From the NCBI RefSeq assembly GCF_052857255.1, contig NC_135500.1:103289048-103353047 (forward strand): a stretch of DNA of 64,000 bases, given 5' to 3'. Shown piece by piece: positions 11,781-22,981 of this stretch. This DNA is from Amblyomma americanum. Taxonomy: Eukaryota > Arthropoda > Arachnida > Ixodida > Ixodidae. The notes under the pieces are model-generated. The model made no database searches, was not told the origin of the DNA, and saw nothing but the letters and a program-made list of their open reading frames with translations. Each line of letters begins with the position of its first letter. The first letter of the stretch is position 1. The translations under genes and the position numbers were made by a program.

Positions 11781-12159
11781 CTGCGAAAACATGCGAGAAG
11801 ATTACAAGTCATTGTTACTTTAAACTACTCTGATGCGCTTCTGTCGAATCGAACCTATATTTGGCTCAAGACTCGCTATAGCGCCCTAACACAGCCGCTC
11901 CGGACGGTGGATCTTAATGACGAAAATCTTGGCGGTTGAGCATGCAGCACGAGCGTTCAATTTTCTTGAACACAGCGCAAGGAACAAAGAACAAGCGAGT
12001 GGACGCGAAAGCGCGGACTATCGAACGATTGATTTATTGGAGCAACACGTATATGTACAAAAATGTTCCGACAACGAAGAGCACATATCCGTAGATATAA
12101 TTACTGACATACAGAAGCTTCCCCAAGATATGCGATTTCGCGGGGATGAATGATTACCG

Positions 12160-12560
12160 TAGGGGCGATTACGCACTTGTCAGAATTCTTGTGAATTAGG
12201 TAGGCTTCTTTTAATTCTCTGCCCAATTTTTCTCTGTTGTACGACGTTGATGCATCATTGAACAAAGGCAAGCAAGGGGACTGTAAAGAGGGCTTCTGGT
12301 TTCACTCTTTATGGTGCAGTGCTAGGATCGAGGAGGTGCTTTTTCTAAAGAGCTTTCATGCTTATATTGCCAAATATTGAAACACCTTCCTGTCTGGACA
12401 ATATAATTTGTGCCGCATGTGAATGGAACTCTGAACACAACCCCTTTTGTGCACAAAAGGAAGGATATATCATGTTTTGCCTGGCATCTTCCAAGGTCTG
12501 CACAGCTTTTCTTGTTATCTATTTTGCTGTCTACTTTAGCACAAGTGCGGCTCACCATCA
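12160..12560 (-). pseudogene. Penelope-like element remnant, GIY-YIG region
   Basis: The minus frame (12561-12322) contains GVVFRVPFTCGTNYIVQTGR, the decayed core of the GIY-YIG endonuclease that ends Penelope-like polyproteins (family pattern: Tyr, Ile-Pro-Leu-x-Cys-Gly, Tyr-Ile-Gly-Gln-Thr-Gly-Arg). It is followed by CFNIWQYKHESSL, matching the Arg-Leu-x-Glu-His region. Downstream sequence is broken by stops. It is homologous to the copy at 19.2 kb but in the opposite orientation. Reverse transcriptase sequence upstream is not clearly visible. The 3' border is approximate. Confidence 0.68.
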
Positions 12561-12796
12561 TGGGGCTTTATTGCTACCTGATACCGCCAACAGCTTGTAC
12601 TTGCTCTCCACAAACCTCTCAAAACAGCCGCGCGGCAACGTCAAGTGCAGTCACCAGCCGAGGACACGCTAGAACTGGGCTTTGGTCCGTCTCTGGAATG
12701 CGTGTTAAGAGCTCAGGGCCGCATGGATTCAGCAATAACACTTCGCACCCGTCAGGACACCGACTCTCCACCTGCGGTCTTCGCAGCACTAGGACT

Positions 12797-13270
12797 AGAT
12801 CTCATCAGAATCTACCTTACATAATCAATCTTTTGCTCATTTGTCTTCACACAACGACGTAATCATGCGGAGAAAGGTTTGCTGGCACGAAACATGGTAC
12901 GGCTATGTGACGTCAAAGTGTATTTTCGCGTCTAACTAATTAAATAATTATATATATAAAACCAAAATTTTCGCACAGCAAGAACTCATCACGCACTATC
13001 CCAATCAAACTTATGCACATATATCTTTACAGAACGATACAATCGTGCGGAGAAGCTAAGTCGACGTACGTGGCTATACCATGACGACGAAGTGTAATTT
13101 CCGCTTTTAATTCAGTAAATAATTATTCCACATCGACAAAAATTTCCCAACAGTGAGACCTCGTTGCACACTACCTGACAGAATTAAACTTTTGCACATT
13201 TATCTTATCAGAACAACGTAATCGTGCGAAGAAAATTTTGCTGACACGAAACTCGAGACTTAGCCATCTA
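12797..13270 (+). repeat. Diverged tandem repeat, unit about 180 bp, about 2.6 copies
   Basis: Units begin near 12797, 12986 and 13165. Each carries, in order, a CATC/CGTTG...CACTA-like start, a CTTNTGCACATNTATCTT-like segment, AATCGTGCGGAGAA, TGACG...AAGTGTAATTTCCGC, TTAA..AAATAATTAT and AAAATTTC.CA.CA. Copies are clearly diverged, with indels. No coding potential. It may be a short satellite or the internal repeats of an unrecognised element. Confidence 0.7.
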
Positions 13271-13399
13271 ATGCTTTCGGATTAAAACAAAAATAGCACA
13301 TCATTGCAATCTCTTTTACGGGTCTGTTTTTAAAAACCAAGCAATGGTAACCATGGCGGGTATGCGCCTTGCTCCCTTTCATGTCCGATGGAAGACCCG

Positions 13400-14985
13400 G
13401 TAGTGACCCAGCCTGGCGTGTTTAATCATTTGTTACTTTTGGATTCTATAAAAACTTGCTGGTCGGATGGGACACCAACCCAGTTTCTAAAGCGAAACGG
13501 ATAGTGGATACCATATTTCTTGAATATAATGTTTACAAAATCTTTACACACTCATTCGTTGCCACAAAAATGGTGTTACGCAGTCGTAATACCTGTTCTG
13601 AAAGCAGTAACGAATTACTCTCAAATAACTATCGCCTGTATCAGCTGTAAACTCTTAGAACATATCATAAGTAAACATATACTAACTTTTCTCTAGAATA
13701 GCGCATTCTTTCATCAGCACCAGCACAGATTCTGAAAAGGGCTATCTAATATAACACAGCTCACAGAAAAGATACATGATTATAGGTCAGCCATAGATGC
13801 CCAAGAACAAATACATGTTATTTGCGTAGATTTTGCAAAATCATTCGTCAAGGTTAAACGCAGAAAATTACTTTTGAAGTTACATTGAGCGAAAATTAGC
13901 GGAACTATTCTGAAGAAGACTGATTATTTGAAAAATCGCAGGCAGGTTGTGCGTTGTGATGACTTTTTCTTCTGCAATAGAAGTGTTTTCTGGCGTTCCT
14001 GAAGGGTCGGTTTTAGCTCCAGTATTGTTACTAATTTATATTGACAATATTCATGAGGTTACCGAGTTTTCCGTAGAATTCAAGTTTTTTTCAGACGAAT
14101 GTATCATTTATTCTCGATTAACACAAGCTGACGACCAGATTAGAATAAACCGAGTCCTTCATTCCGTGCATCTTCCATGCGAAAAATAGGACATGGAAAT
14201 TGTTTTACTAAAACCAACTTTTACGCATATAACTAGTAAGAAGATCGTGCGGTTGTTTTTTTACAAGGTTGTAAAATATAATCTAAAAAAATATTGGTAC
14301 CTCTAAGCAATTAGAAGTCACAGTGACACATAATCTGCAGTGGCATAAGCATATTAATAATGTGTGCTCAACAGCTTCCCAAAAAGTTCTGTTTCTTAGA
14401 ACAAAATTTAAATGTGCAACAAAAGGATGTCAAATTATAGTTTACAAAACTGTCATCCCCTCAACCTAGGAGTACGCGTGTGTTGTCAGGAAGACCCACC
14501 AAAAAGTCTTAAAAGGTAAACTGGAACGAATTCAATGAGTGGACGCTTGCGTTATTTCTTCAAGATGCAGAATATTTGATCAATGTTAAATTCATGTGGG
14601 CTCCAGTCACTTGAAAATAGAAGGTGAAATTACCGAGCAAAGCTTTTCTTTTAGATAATTCAAAAGATAGATATCAGCCCTCAGGAAAACGGAGCGCGAG
14701 AACAAACCTCACTTGATCAATCAGGCCTTATGACGCACGTGTTGACGTTTTTCGTTACTCTTTTTTTTTCGTGATGTGATCGAAATTTGGAATACTTTGC
14801 CTGTTGAAGTGTCCACCAATCGGACGTGCACAAGTTCGAACGTTCAATCAATATTTTGTGTCTAGGGCGTCCAATTTGAGGTTACAAAATATGAATGTGG
14901 TCTGTTGTACATTGTACTGATACCCTTCCTCTAAAGACCCTCAAGCGAGTGTCAACAGTATCAGTAAATAAATAAATATCATTCA
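13400..14985 (+). pseudogene. CR1-like LINE remnant (reverse transcriptase and 3' end)
   Basis: Broken frames give VVIPVLK, then NYxxI and CKLLEHIISKHI near 13600-13680, EKIHDYRSAIDAQEQIHVIC and VDFAKSFVKV near 13770-13860, GVPEGSVLAPVLLLIYIDNI at about 14000-14060 (reverse transcriptase motif GVPQGSVLGPLLFLxYxND), and FFSDECIIYS in place of the catalytic FADD box. The carboxy part follows to a WNTLPVEVSTNRT-like end near 14800, and the 3' end has an AAATAAATA tail at about 14965-14980. The catalytic Asp-Asp pair is changed and many stops are present, so it is dead. Confidence 0.8.
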
Positions 14986-15726
14986 GATACGAATACAACG
15001 CGAAGGGTAAATATGCGCTTGAATGCACTGACAAACAATTTGGAAAAGAAAAGTTGTGGGGCTAGGCAAACATTTTCTGAATAAACTGTTGTACAAAATT
15101 AATAGGCCAACTGAAAAGTGCAACATGCCTACTGAAAATTATATCCAACGATCGATACGGTAACAGCAATTGAAGAACAGCTCGCTGGCATCAATACAGA
15201 GAAGGGATTTTTTTAAGGAGGATAGAAATCTTAGTTGGACGCCGTATCCCGAGAGAAAGGAAGGAGTGCAACAAAAACTGGGAAATCTGATGAAATGTCG
15301 AAAACGGAAGACCGGCGAACTCTAGACTAATAATCAAGAAACATAACCAAATACACAGACGGTTCTTCACGCTAAGGAACTACACAATACAACTCTTTTA
15401 AGAGTCTCTAATTCAGTTATCTACCAGCTACGGTGGGATTACAGGTTAGACCACGGAAGAACACATGGACTGCATTTTGCGGAATTGAAAAAAATGGCCA
15501 GGCTTAGCTTGGTTAAGCCAAGATTGCGTTGCATATCTCGATGGAGTTCCGTGCTGCTCCGTTGACTCGATAGGCTATTGACTCGATCGCCATTGAAACT
15601 GCCCGTGTAGCAGCGCTCGATCGCCTTTGAGTCGATAGACTATCGGTTCGAGGGCCCTCGAAATGCCCGTGTGACAGTGGTATAAGACTGTCCCGGCGAA
15701 GGAGCGCAGCTATTTTATACATATGC

Positions 15727-15989
15727 CGTGACGTCAATCATAGCGCAGCGCCCCTAGCGGGAGGAGCGGGAGTCAGGTGGTGGCTGCGGCCGCGCGCGAC
15801 CGCGCCAGTTGGGGCCCAGCTTTTCCTCCGTGACGTCACGCGCCGGCGCAGCGCCCCTAGCGGGAGGAGCGGGAGTCAGGTGGTGGCTGCGGCCGCGCGC
15901 GACCGCGCGAGTTGGGGCCCAGCTTTTCCTCCGTGACGTCACGCGCCGGCTCAGCGCCCCTAGCGGGATGAGCGGGAGTCAGGTGGTGG
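15727..15989. repeat. GC-rich tandem repeat, period 103 bp, about 2.5 copies
   Basis: GC(G/T)CAGCGCCCCTAGCGGG recurs at 15743, 15846 and 15949, exactly 103 bp apart. Copies are almost identical except for the third, which is cut at GTGGCTGCG. Each unit carries an intact TGACGTCA (CRE/ATF-type palindrome): 15729-15736, 15831-15838 and 15934-15941. The sequence just upstream (15536-15700) has a looser direct repeat with GCCCGTGT(A/G)(G/A)CAG. Open frames across the block (for example 15857-16090 minus) are repeat artefacts. Confidence 0.9.
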
Positions 15990-18223
15990 CTGCGATACTT
16001 TGATAAGGTGGTGACCGTAAGTGATTTTGTTTTTACATCGTTAATAGTTTCACAAGAAAAGAAAAAAAAAACCGTGGTTCGACCAAACAAAGATTATGCC
16101 AAAGGCAATGAAGCAAATCTAGAAGCGGTAACTAAGAAATGAACATATAAAGGAGCAATGTTTATTTATTGGTGCTCATAAAAATTGAGAAAAATGAAAA
16201 TCTGTTAAGCAATACTTGTTCGCCTATAAAAAAGAACGGTACACACGGGCCCACGCTGACCGAATCAGTTGCACGAAATCAGCGACTGCACTGTACACTT
16301 GAATGCGGATGTCAAAGCAATAACTAGTAAAAAGTACTTTCACATCAGAAGAGCCACTTCTGGGGCTAGTTGGTATTTCATCATACGGTTTGGAAAGCGC
16401 TAACTGGTACAGGAACCGGCAAACACATGCACGATGAACAGCTACTAACAACCATTTATTTTCGCAAGAGATATGAGTATAAAACAGGCCATGACCTCAT
16501 ACCATGCGCAACAAGATATGCAGTAGCCCCAAATCCGCGCCTTCACGTGTAAAAGCAGAAAGAAGGCACCAAAAATAACTTCGTCAGTCAATACGTGCGC
16601 CTTAAAAGGTTTCAAAAATTCGGTTGTTCCTAAAATAACCGAAGTCGTACCGACACATCCGTTATCTGGCGCAATCTTCATGGCAAAAACTTCGATGATT
16701 TCTCGTTCTTTCCTGCTGGTAGGTCTATCGATAACCTTTGTCTTTTTTTACTAGTGGTAAGCAGCCGCATTGTGTGCACTGGGTTGCCAGATTTTCGGAT
16801 TTCGCAAACTGCTCACAGGCCCTGTCGTACTCTCTTAATCTCTTGCTTCAGCATCTACCCACCTGCCCAAGGTGTGCCCGTTTACAGCTAAGCGGGTATT
16901 GTAAGAGCCGGTTCCGTCGCACTAAACATACATTGTGTCGTGTCTGAGGCCATATCTCGATTTCATATTGTTTTTCATGATCGGTCACCTTTCCGCACAT
17001 TCCTATTTGCTTATGAGGGGCGTTAAAAACTATACGCCGTACCTGCTTGCCGTTTTTGCTGATCTGTGGGAAATATTGTGAATATGCGGCGTCAGAACTG
17101 GGCGTTCTTCTTAGCTCGTTTTATTTGCCTTTCTTAACCCTGCGATATATTTCAACATAGATTGCGCAATGCCGCTTAAAAATGTCCAGGAGGGCCGCTC
17201 GTCTTCAATCGGGCGATTTGCTGATTCAGGCTGCGCGTTACCGAGTGGGGGCACAATTTTTTGATTGCTTGCATTAAGGACCATAAGTCAACACCTCGAT
17301 TGACGAATTTTCAATGGCCAGAACCAAAACGCAACAACGGCTTTTCTGCTCTAGGTTTGTAATGCCACCAGGAGCGATTATTACTGCAATTGATGTACAA
17401 GTCTAGATATCTGGACTGGCTGTCGATTGCAGTTTCGCAGATGAACTCAAGCTCTGGAAATGCTGTTTACCATTCATTAATAATCCATTCAGTGTTCAGT
17501 GATTCAGCCAGCCATTTGTGTGGTCATATTAAGTAAACATCAACGCATTGGAAGCAGGCTAGTGTATAATATGCGTTTTAAGGGTGTCTGAAAGTGCCTA
17601 ATATTTTCAAGACTGATTGAAACGCTCTCTATACTTTAAGAATGCCAGTCTATACATTGCATTCAATTTCTGTCCTGATAGATTGAAAATTAGTCGTACA
17701 CTCTTCAAGTGTATCAATCGAGTATTTGCGCTTCTCCTGCAGCACCGATTGGACGAGAATGCTCTACCTTTGAGAGTGCTGCAAACAGCTTTTGAGAGTA
17801 TAAGTTACTGCTCGCGGTCGAAAAGGAGGCGAGTGCAGTAAGGAGAAACGGCTCCTTCTACCGCCGTTGGGCACGCAAAGAGCACGCGTGTGACACCGGC
17901 CTTAATGTGGCTGAAATTTCAAGCCCCTCCTCACGGAGTCCAGGGCAGGAAGGTGCATTGCTTTTTTTTCGCACGTACGCTCCACGCAAATAATCAAGTT
18001 GGACGGTCGATATTGCGGTTGATTAAAAGGGGTGGTTTTTCCTGACCAACAAGTGCTCCATGCCTATTTGCAAGTGGTGGGGTGCCGGTATAAGGCGTGG
18101 AACAAAGGAACTTCACTCTCAGCGACGGCGACAGAACGACGGATGTCTGTGAAGAACTAAGCACAAGCGTATGCTGGGTAGAAATAAGTGCATCGGCTGC
18201 TCCTAAAAGGTGACGATTCTGAT
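15990..18223. other. Unassigned spacer (intron 4 region)
   Basis: No coding sequence, known repeat or splice pair was recognised. Open frames of 60-80 codons are at background density for AT-rich sequence. Confidence 0.5.
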
Positions 18224-18492
18224 GACAGTGATGATGATGATGAATTTTTAATGGCGCTATGGCAGCTTTTGGCTATAGAGCTCCATTGCACAAGGTAGTT
18301 TTCATTGCACAAGGGGGGGGGGGGGGGGTCAAAGACCCATTTTCCAAGCATTTCACCCTAAAGAAGCCGAGCACTAGGCAGGGGAAAGCTTGTACCCATT
18401 CTATCACCGGTGGGTACCCGGCGGCCCTGGGGATCGAACCCTGTACCTACCGCATGCAAGGCGGATGCTCAAACCACTAGGCCACCGCTACG
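18224..18492 (-). mobile_element. tRNA-derived SINE, family B, copy 1
   Basis: On the minus strand it starts GCGGTGGCCTAGTGGTTT (A box) with B box GGTTCGATCCCC about 50 bases on, then CCGCCGGGTACCCACCGGTG and a body including GCTTGGAAAATGGGTCTTTGA. It ends in a (CAT)n tail, seen on the plus strand as TGATGATGATGATGA. The anticodon region (TTGCATGCGG) looks tRNA-Ala-like, an inference. A run of 16 G (plus strand, 18313-18328) interrupts the body and is absent from copy 2 at 37.8 kb. Confidence 0.88.
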
Positions 18493-19084
18493 TGTGCGCC
18501 TATGTAGTTCTCGTAGTCTTTCCTATCCGGCCTACCGCCAGCGCTGCGTATGTGGGCCTCCGATGAACAGGGACGTATGGTGTGTCATTTCGTGAGAACA
18601 GGTTATGTGTCTTGAACGGTCCGCTTTTTTTTCTGCTTAAAATGCATCTTTATTTTCGTTTATCGAATGGCTGGTTTGGGTCAGTACGTATCCTTTGTGC
18701 TGCAATTATTTGATAGATGTTATTTTTTATTTAGTTGATCTGGAGGCTGCTTTTAACTGCATGCCAAGAAAACTGAGGACGGTGTTAATTTCACCAGCTG
18801 TATACGACCGTTCAGCGCAGCATTAGTGTGCTGGACCTGTTACTTTATAATTTTTTGGAGTTCAGTTATTCATTCTTTTAAGGCTGTTTCTGTTGTTGCG
18901 AACATCAATGTAATTAAAACAGGATTTGCCAAGGAATTTTTTTAATGAGGGGCATGCTTCTGTCGCGAAAATATCCCTTGAGGGCTTACTTAGACGATTT
19001 GTGTTCGGCCACCTAGACAATGGTTTATCACTTTTTAGAGTGAAAGTGTGGTCCAAGACCGCAGTTTTATGACGAAAGGTTGTT
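18493..19084. other. Unassigned spacer
   Basis: Nothing recognised. Minus frame 18862-19215 runs into the left arm of the Penelope-like insertion and is not a gene. Confidence 0.5.
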
Positions 19085-19126
19085 GATAACCGACCAAGGC
19101 AGAAAGCTGGACTAGTTGGTGTGCCG

Positions 19127-19262
19127 TCATTAATTAAAAGACTAGCGCAAATAACTAGGACACATACAAGAAGGCAAGAAGGATACAATAAGGCATGACG
19201 AGCGCTAAACGTCAACTGAGGTTTAACTGCGACAGAAAGGTACAGAAATGCACTTCGGTGGT
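19127..19262 (+). repeat. Left inverted arm of the Penelope-like element
   Basis: Pairs with 19700-19821 read on the other strand. Shared order of blocks: TCATTAAT, ACTAGCGCA, ATAAC.AGGACACA, GACGAGCGCTAAAC, TCAACTGAGGTTTAAC, AAAGGTACA.AAATGCA and TTCGGTGGTG. Confidence 0.85.
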
Positions 19263-19660
19263 GAAGGAGGAAAACCGGTTTGCACCATAAAACACGAATG
19301 CAAGTTTGTACCTTGTACTGCTAGCCTCGTATACCGCATACCTCTCTCCTGCGGTGGATGCTACGTGAGGCAGTCTGGACGCTGCCTAAACGAACGGCTA
19401 AGAGAGCACCGCACGCTGGTAGATTTATTTTCAGGGGGGGGGGGGGGGGGGGCATTTGGCTAAGTATTGTAAGCGGTGCGGGCACGTGCCTGCGTTTGAT
19501 GCCAGATGTGTGCTTGGTAGGGGAGGCACAAGGTTTGGCCGTGAGATTTGTGAGGCCTATCCCATTAACAGGGAAGGTGATAACTATGTTAGCACGACGT
19601 CAATTGCTTGTCCAAAAAAAGAAGAAAATACACCTAAGCAACAACTTGCCACATTTTGAT
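19248..19660 (+). pseudogene. GIY-YIG endonuclease domain of a Penelope-like element, frameshifted
   Basis: The first frame (19248-19463) gives CKFVPCTASLVYRIPLSCGG, then CYVRQSGRCLNERLREHRTL: the GIY-YIG core in its degenerate Penelope form (Tyr-Val-Arg-Gln-Ser-Gly-Arg) and the Arg-x-x-Glu-His segment. A run of 19 G (19434-19452) breaks the frame. A second frame (19456-19659) continues the family with LAKYCKRCGHVPAFDARCVL and REICEAYPINREGDNYVSTT, matching the conserved Cys-x2-Cys-Gly and Glu-Ala-Tyr...Gly-Asp-x-x-Val-Ser region. In Penelope elements this domain nicks target DNA. It cannot act here without the reverse transcriptase and with the frame broken. Confidence 0.82.
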
Positions 19661-19699
19661 TAGATTGTGCCTGTATTTTTACAATCCAGTGTGCGCATG

Positions 19700-19821
19700 C
19701 ACCACCGAATTGCATTTATGTACCTTTCCGTGCCTGTTAAACCTCAGTTGATGTTTAGCGCTCGTCCTATCTTCTTCTATGTCTGTGTCCTGGTTATATG
19801 CGCTAGTATTTTTATTAATGA
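19700..19821 (-). repeat. Right inverted arm of the Penelope-like element
   Basis: Inverted partner of 19127-19262. On the plus strand it carries TTAAACCTCAGTTGATGTTTAG and ATATGCGCTAGTA, ending ATTAATGA directly at the target-site duplication. Confidence 0.85.
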
Positions 19822-20175
19822 TGATAACCGACTGCAGGAAACCTCTGCTAAGCTGTGTTTCTAAGCTCTTATCTGTTTTTGGAAGAAGCGCTTTCTGGTA
19901 ATTCGCTTCTGGTACACTTTACAAAATGATGCAGTTGTAACGTGTCATATTTGAATTTTATTACAATTTTTTTTATCCTTGTAATGACTTCTGTTATTGT
20001 GTTATTGCCGAGGAAATTTAGACTCATTGAAACAGTTTATGACGAATTATTTAGTTTCCCGTGTTAAAGGCCTTGGTTTGTCTTGGATTACGCAACTATC
20101 GAATAATGATGGAATGCTAAGAAAGAAATCATCTAAACGTTAGCTTACCAAATGAATGCACTTTTCCGATCGGTT

Positions 20176-20412
20176 GAGCCGCCTTGGTGGCTCAGTGGTC
20201 ATGACGCTCGGCTCGGTTATGGCGACGCGGGTTGCATCCCGGCCGTAGAGGTAAAATTTCGATGGAGGTGAAATTCTAAGGTCCAGTGTACTGTCCGATG
20301 TCAGTGCATGCTAAAGAACCCTAGGCGGTCGAAATTTTCCGGAGCCCTCCTCTACGGCGTCCCTCATAGCCTGAGTCACTTTGGGACGGTAAACCCCTGT
20401 AAATCATAAACT
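20176..20412 (+). mobile_element. SINE family A, copy 4 (full length)
   Basis: GCCGCCTTGGTGGCTCAGTGG (A box), GGGTTGCATCCCGG (B box with one change), GATGGAGGTGAAATTCTAAG, CCTAGGCGGTCGAAATTTTCC, CGTCCCTCATAGCCTGAGTCA, ending GGTAAACCCCTGTAAATCAT. Only a short AT-rich tail follows. Confidence 0.9.
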
Positions 20413-21179
20413 ATTCATCTGCTCCGAAAAGACGCTCTGGTAATAGGGTCGCTTGGCATGGACCGCAACTGATGGCTTAGTCTGCATTCAAGCCAAAATG
20501 CACTAAACACAATATTCTTTATATCATATTCCACTTCAAAACATGTAAATCAGCGGGACTGATGGCGCGCCTACGATTGTTCTTCGCAGAAACTTTGAAG
20601 CCATAAAGACTGAATTTTTACGAATCACAGATATTTACGCGACACAGATAGTGGTGTGTGGATTCAAGAAAGTTCTTGTAGATCCCCTTTAAAAAAGTGG
20701 GCGCGTTAGTACTGGCATAAAATGCAGAGCTATTTCATTACTCCCGTTGATTTCTATACATGAAAATCGCGGTTTTCATGTGTTGCAATGCTACATTTAT
20801 GCACATATGATTTTTTCTCCTAACCAATATGGCTTCATTTGCTGATGTGGGGCTAGGTTAGCTTTACATTATTTATAGGATTTCCTGAACATTTGAGTTC
20901 ATGTTTGTAAACTTTCAGGTTACGCCCAATGTAGGTTATTACTTATGGACTACGCACACATGTAAAGTGATCTACCTTTTTCTCTCCCGTTTTTACCTCC
21001 CCCTTCGTCCCACCTTTCCACGCGTAGGTTAGTATACTGGGCGTCGCCTAGTCCCTGCCTTTCCTTTAATCATTCTCTTTGTCTCTCTTTCTCTCTTGAA
21101 CAATAGTCTTGAAGACAGCTACTTTGCTTGTGCAGTCTTTGTCGCATAAGTAATGCTTTTGATTTCATGAGCTAATATG
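20413..21179. other. Unassigned spacer
   Basis: No gene or repeat recognised. Sequence just after 21180 belongs to a decayed LINE whose 5' part may begin in here. Confidence 0.45.
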
Positions 21180-22070
21180 TGTTACTTCATAAACTATATC
21201 GCTACGGCATTGAGGTCATCTCATTTCTTGAGAATTAATTTCCTGGTAGAGAGAAAATAATAGTTATCGGAAATGTTAAAAAAGCAAATATGATGGACAT
21301 CGGAATTCTTCACGGATTGATTCTAGCAAACCTATTATTTACCTTTTATGCTAATAATCTCAGTCAATTCATTCTTTAATAATTAGTTTTTTTAGTGTGC
21401 GGATGGATGATAGGATTATTTGTATACCTTCATGTTAATTACGAACAAGCGATGATAAATTAAGAGCTGACGCTCTAAATGCCATTAGTTCATGAGTTAG
21501 CAATAAAATAACCTAATTTCGATAAATGAAAACAAAATTAAATTGATATGTTTCTGCAGTGTCCTGAAACTTATACCTCTCATCATTTTAGTATTTGCTC
21601 ATCCTCCTCTAATTACAGTGCCTGTTCTCCTATCTGAAGCTTAGCTTTAAAGGATTATTCGGTATTTCTTTTTTGGTTCACAAATGTCTTGGGGCAGTAA
21701 GTAAAATTATGTTTGCGAACGTGTGCGAAAATAGCGTTTCTGCTATACTCTAATGAAATATTATTTCAGACTTCTATAAGAAAAATGATTATACACGCAT
21801 TCGCATGCAGTGTGTTGCGCTGTGGAATTCATTCTTTTCAATTTTTCGAGTGCTATAGCGCACTAGGTTGGTTGCATATTAATATATTACCTCGTGCTGT
21901 GCTGTATGATATGCCACCTACAGATAATTGTTGTTTATTTTTGTGGCCGCATATGCCTACGTTAGCCGTGTTAATTGAAAGAATTGTTATCCTGAAGTGT
22001 CTCCGGACTAATAAATTTGTCCTTCCATATAACCTGTTCGCACGTGGCGTCAGCGTGAGCGTTTAATTTT
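21180..22070 (+). pseudogene. CR1-like LINE remnant (reverse transcriptase to carboxy end)
   Basis: Near 21295-21360 one frame reads DIGILHGLILANLLFTFYAN followed by NLSQFI, a mutated form of the reverse transcriptase motif GIPQGSILGPLLFxLYxNDL. Traces of an ADD-type box and an EQAMI... region follow. The frame 21713-22066 then gives CAKIAFLLYSNEILFQTSIR, FACSVLRCGIHSF, RAVLYDMPPTDNCCLFLWPH and LRTNKFVLPYNLFARG, the usual carboxy part of such ORF2 proteins. Several stops; non-functional. Confidence 0.72.
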
Positions 22071-22740
22071 AGAAACTTGCCTTATAGTACCTTCTTTAGA
22101 TTTCTATGCTGTATTCTTTTTAATGCGATAACATTTGGCTTCGCATTATATGAAGCCCATTCGCGTCTGTTATCGAATTCGCGTCTGTTAGTCACCAAGG
22201 TCACTTATTGGTCGAAGGGGCGTTAAAGTCACAAAGTAACATGTCGTTGTCACGTCGCTGATTGGAAGTAACAGCAAAGACATCTCGATGTCATATTACC
22301 TGTTGACTTCATCAGAACTTCCCATCTTGTCAAGTGGCAATTCAAAACATGCAGTTAAACATAATTCAACTGCGATCTGCCCACTGTGGGACTTCATATC
22401 ATGCGATTTTGTTGTCTACAGTGGAATCTACATTATGGCTAGGTATTTAATTATTTCGGGACCTATTATGATACGAACTGTCCAACGGTTCTGTTCGTTT
22501 GTGCAAAGAGCACAGTAGTTACATATTTTTAAAAAGTGTCTCATGAGTGCTCGGGCATCAAATTGAATTTGATCGTTCTGTACTTATATCGTTTGCAGCC
22601 ACGTTCTATTTCTGAGCATTCCAGAGCAAACTGAGAAAGCAATGGTCTCTATAAAAAAATGTCTGGGCGGAGTGAAAAAACACCTGTTTGTTTATTGACG
22701 CACCCAGTTGCCCATTCCTGTGAAGAGTGAAGTGAATAGT
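22071..22740. other. Unassigned spacer
   Basis: Nothing recognised apart from a short internal repeat of TTCGCGTCTGTTA (22163-22196). Confidence 0.5.
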
Positions 22741-22981
22741 TTGATTCGTTTATGGGGTTTATCGTCCCAAATTAAGCGACTCAGGCTATGTGGGACGCCG
22801 TAGTGACGGGCTCAGGGAAGTTTCGACCACCTGGGGTTTTTTAACGTGCACTGACAGCTCACATTACACAGGCTTGAAGCATTTTGCCTCCATCGCAATA
22901 CGAGCGCCGTGGCCGGGATCGAACCGGCGTCTTGCAAGTCAGCAGCCGCGTACCATAACAGTGAAGTTACCGCGGCAGCTA
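22741..22981 (-). mobile_element. SINE family A, copy 5 (full length)
   Basis: On the minus strand: CTGCCGCGGTAACTTCACTG (decayed A box), GCCGGTTCGATCCCGGCCA (perfect B box), GATGGAGGCAAAATGCTTCA, then the body read back to TTTGGGACGATAAACCCC. It lies 279 bp upstream, in gene sense downstream, of host exon 4. Confidence 0.9.

Larger units (their letters stand above)
19096..19821 (+). mobile_element. Short Penelope-like element with inverted arms and 11-bp target-site duplication
   Basis: A 726-bp insertion bounded by TGATAACCGAC at 19085-19095 and again at 19822-19832. Inside, the left arm (19127-19262) and right arm (19700-19821) are inverted repeats of one another at roughly three quarters identity; both carry the blocks ACTAGCGC, GACGAGCGCTAAAC and CAACTGAGGTTTAAC. 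Between them lies only the GIY-YIG end of the coding region, so the reverse transcriptase is deleted or truncated. About 31 extra bases (CAAGGCAGAAAGCTGG...) precede the left arm. The 63.2-kb hairpin has the same two outer ends. Confidence 0.82.

Noticed and set aside
15754..16090. Minus and plus open frames of 62-77 codons with repeated Pro-rich sequence
   Set aside because: They simply translate the 103-bp tandem repeat.
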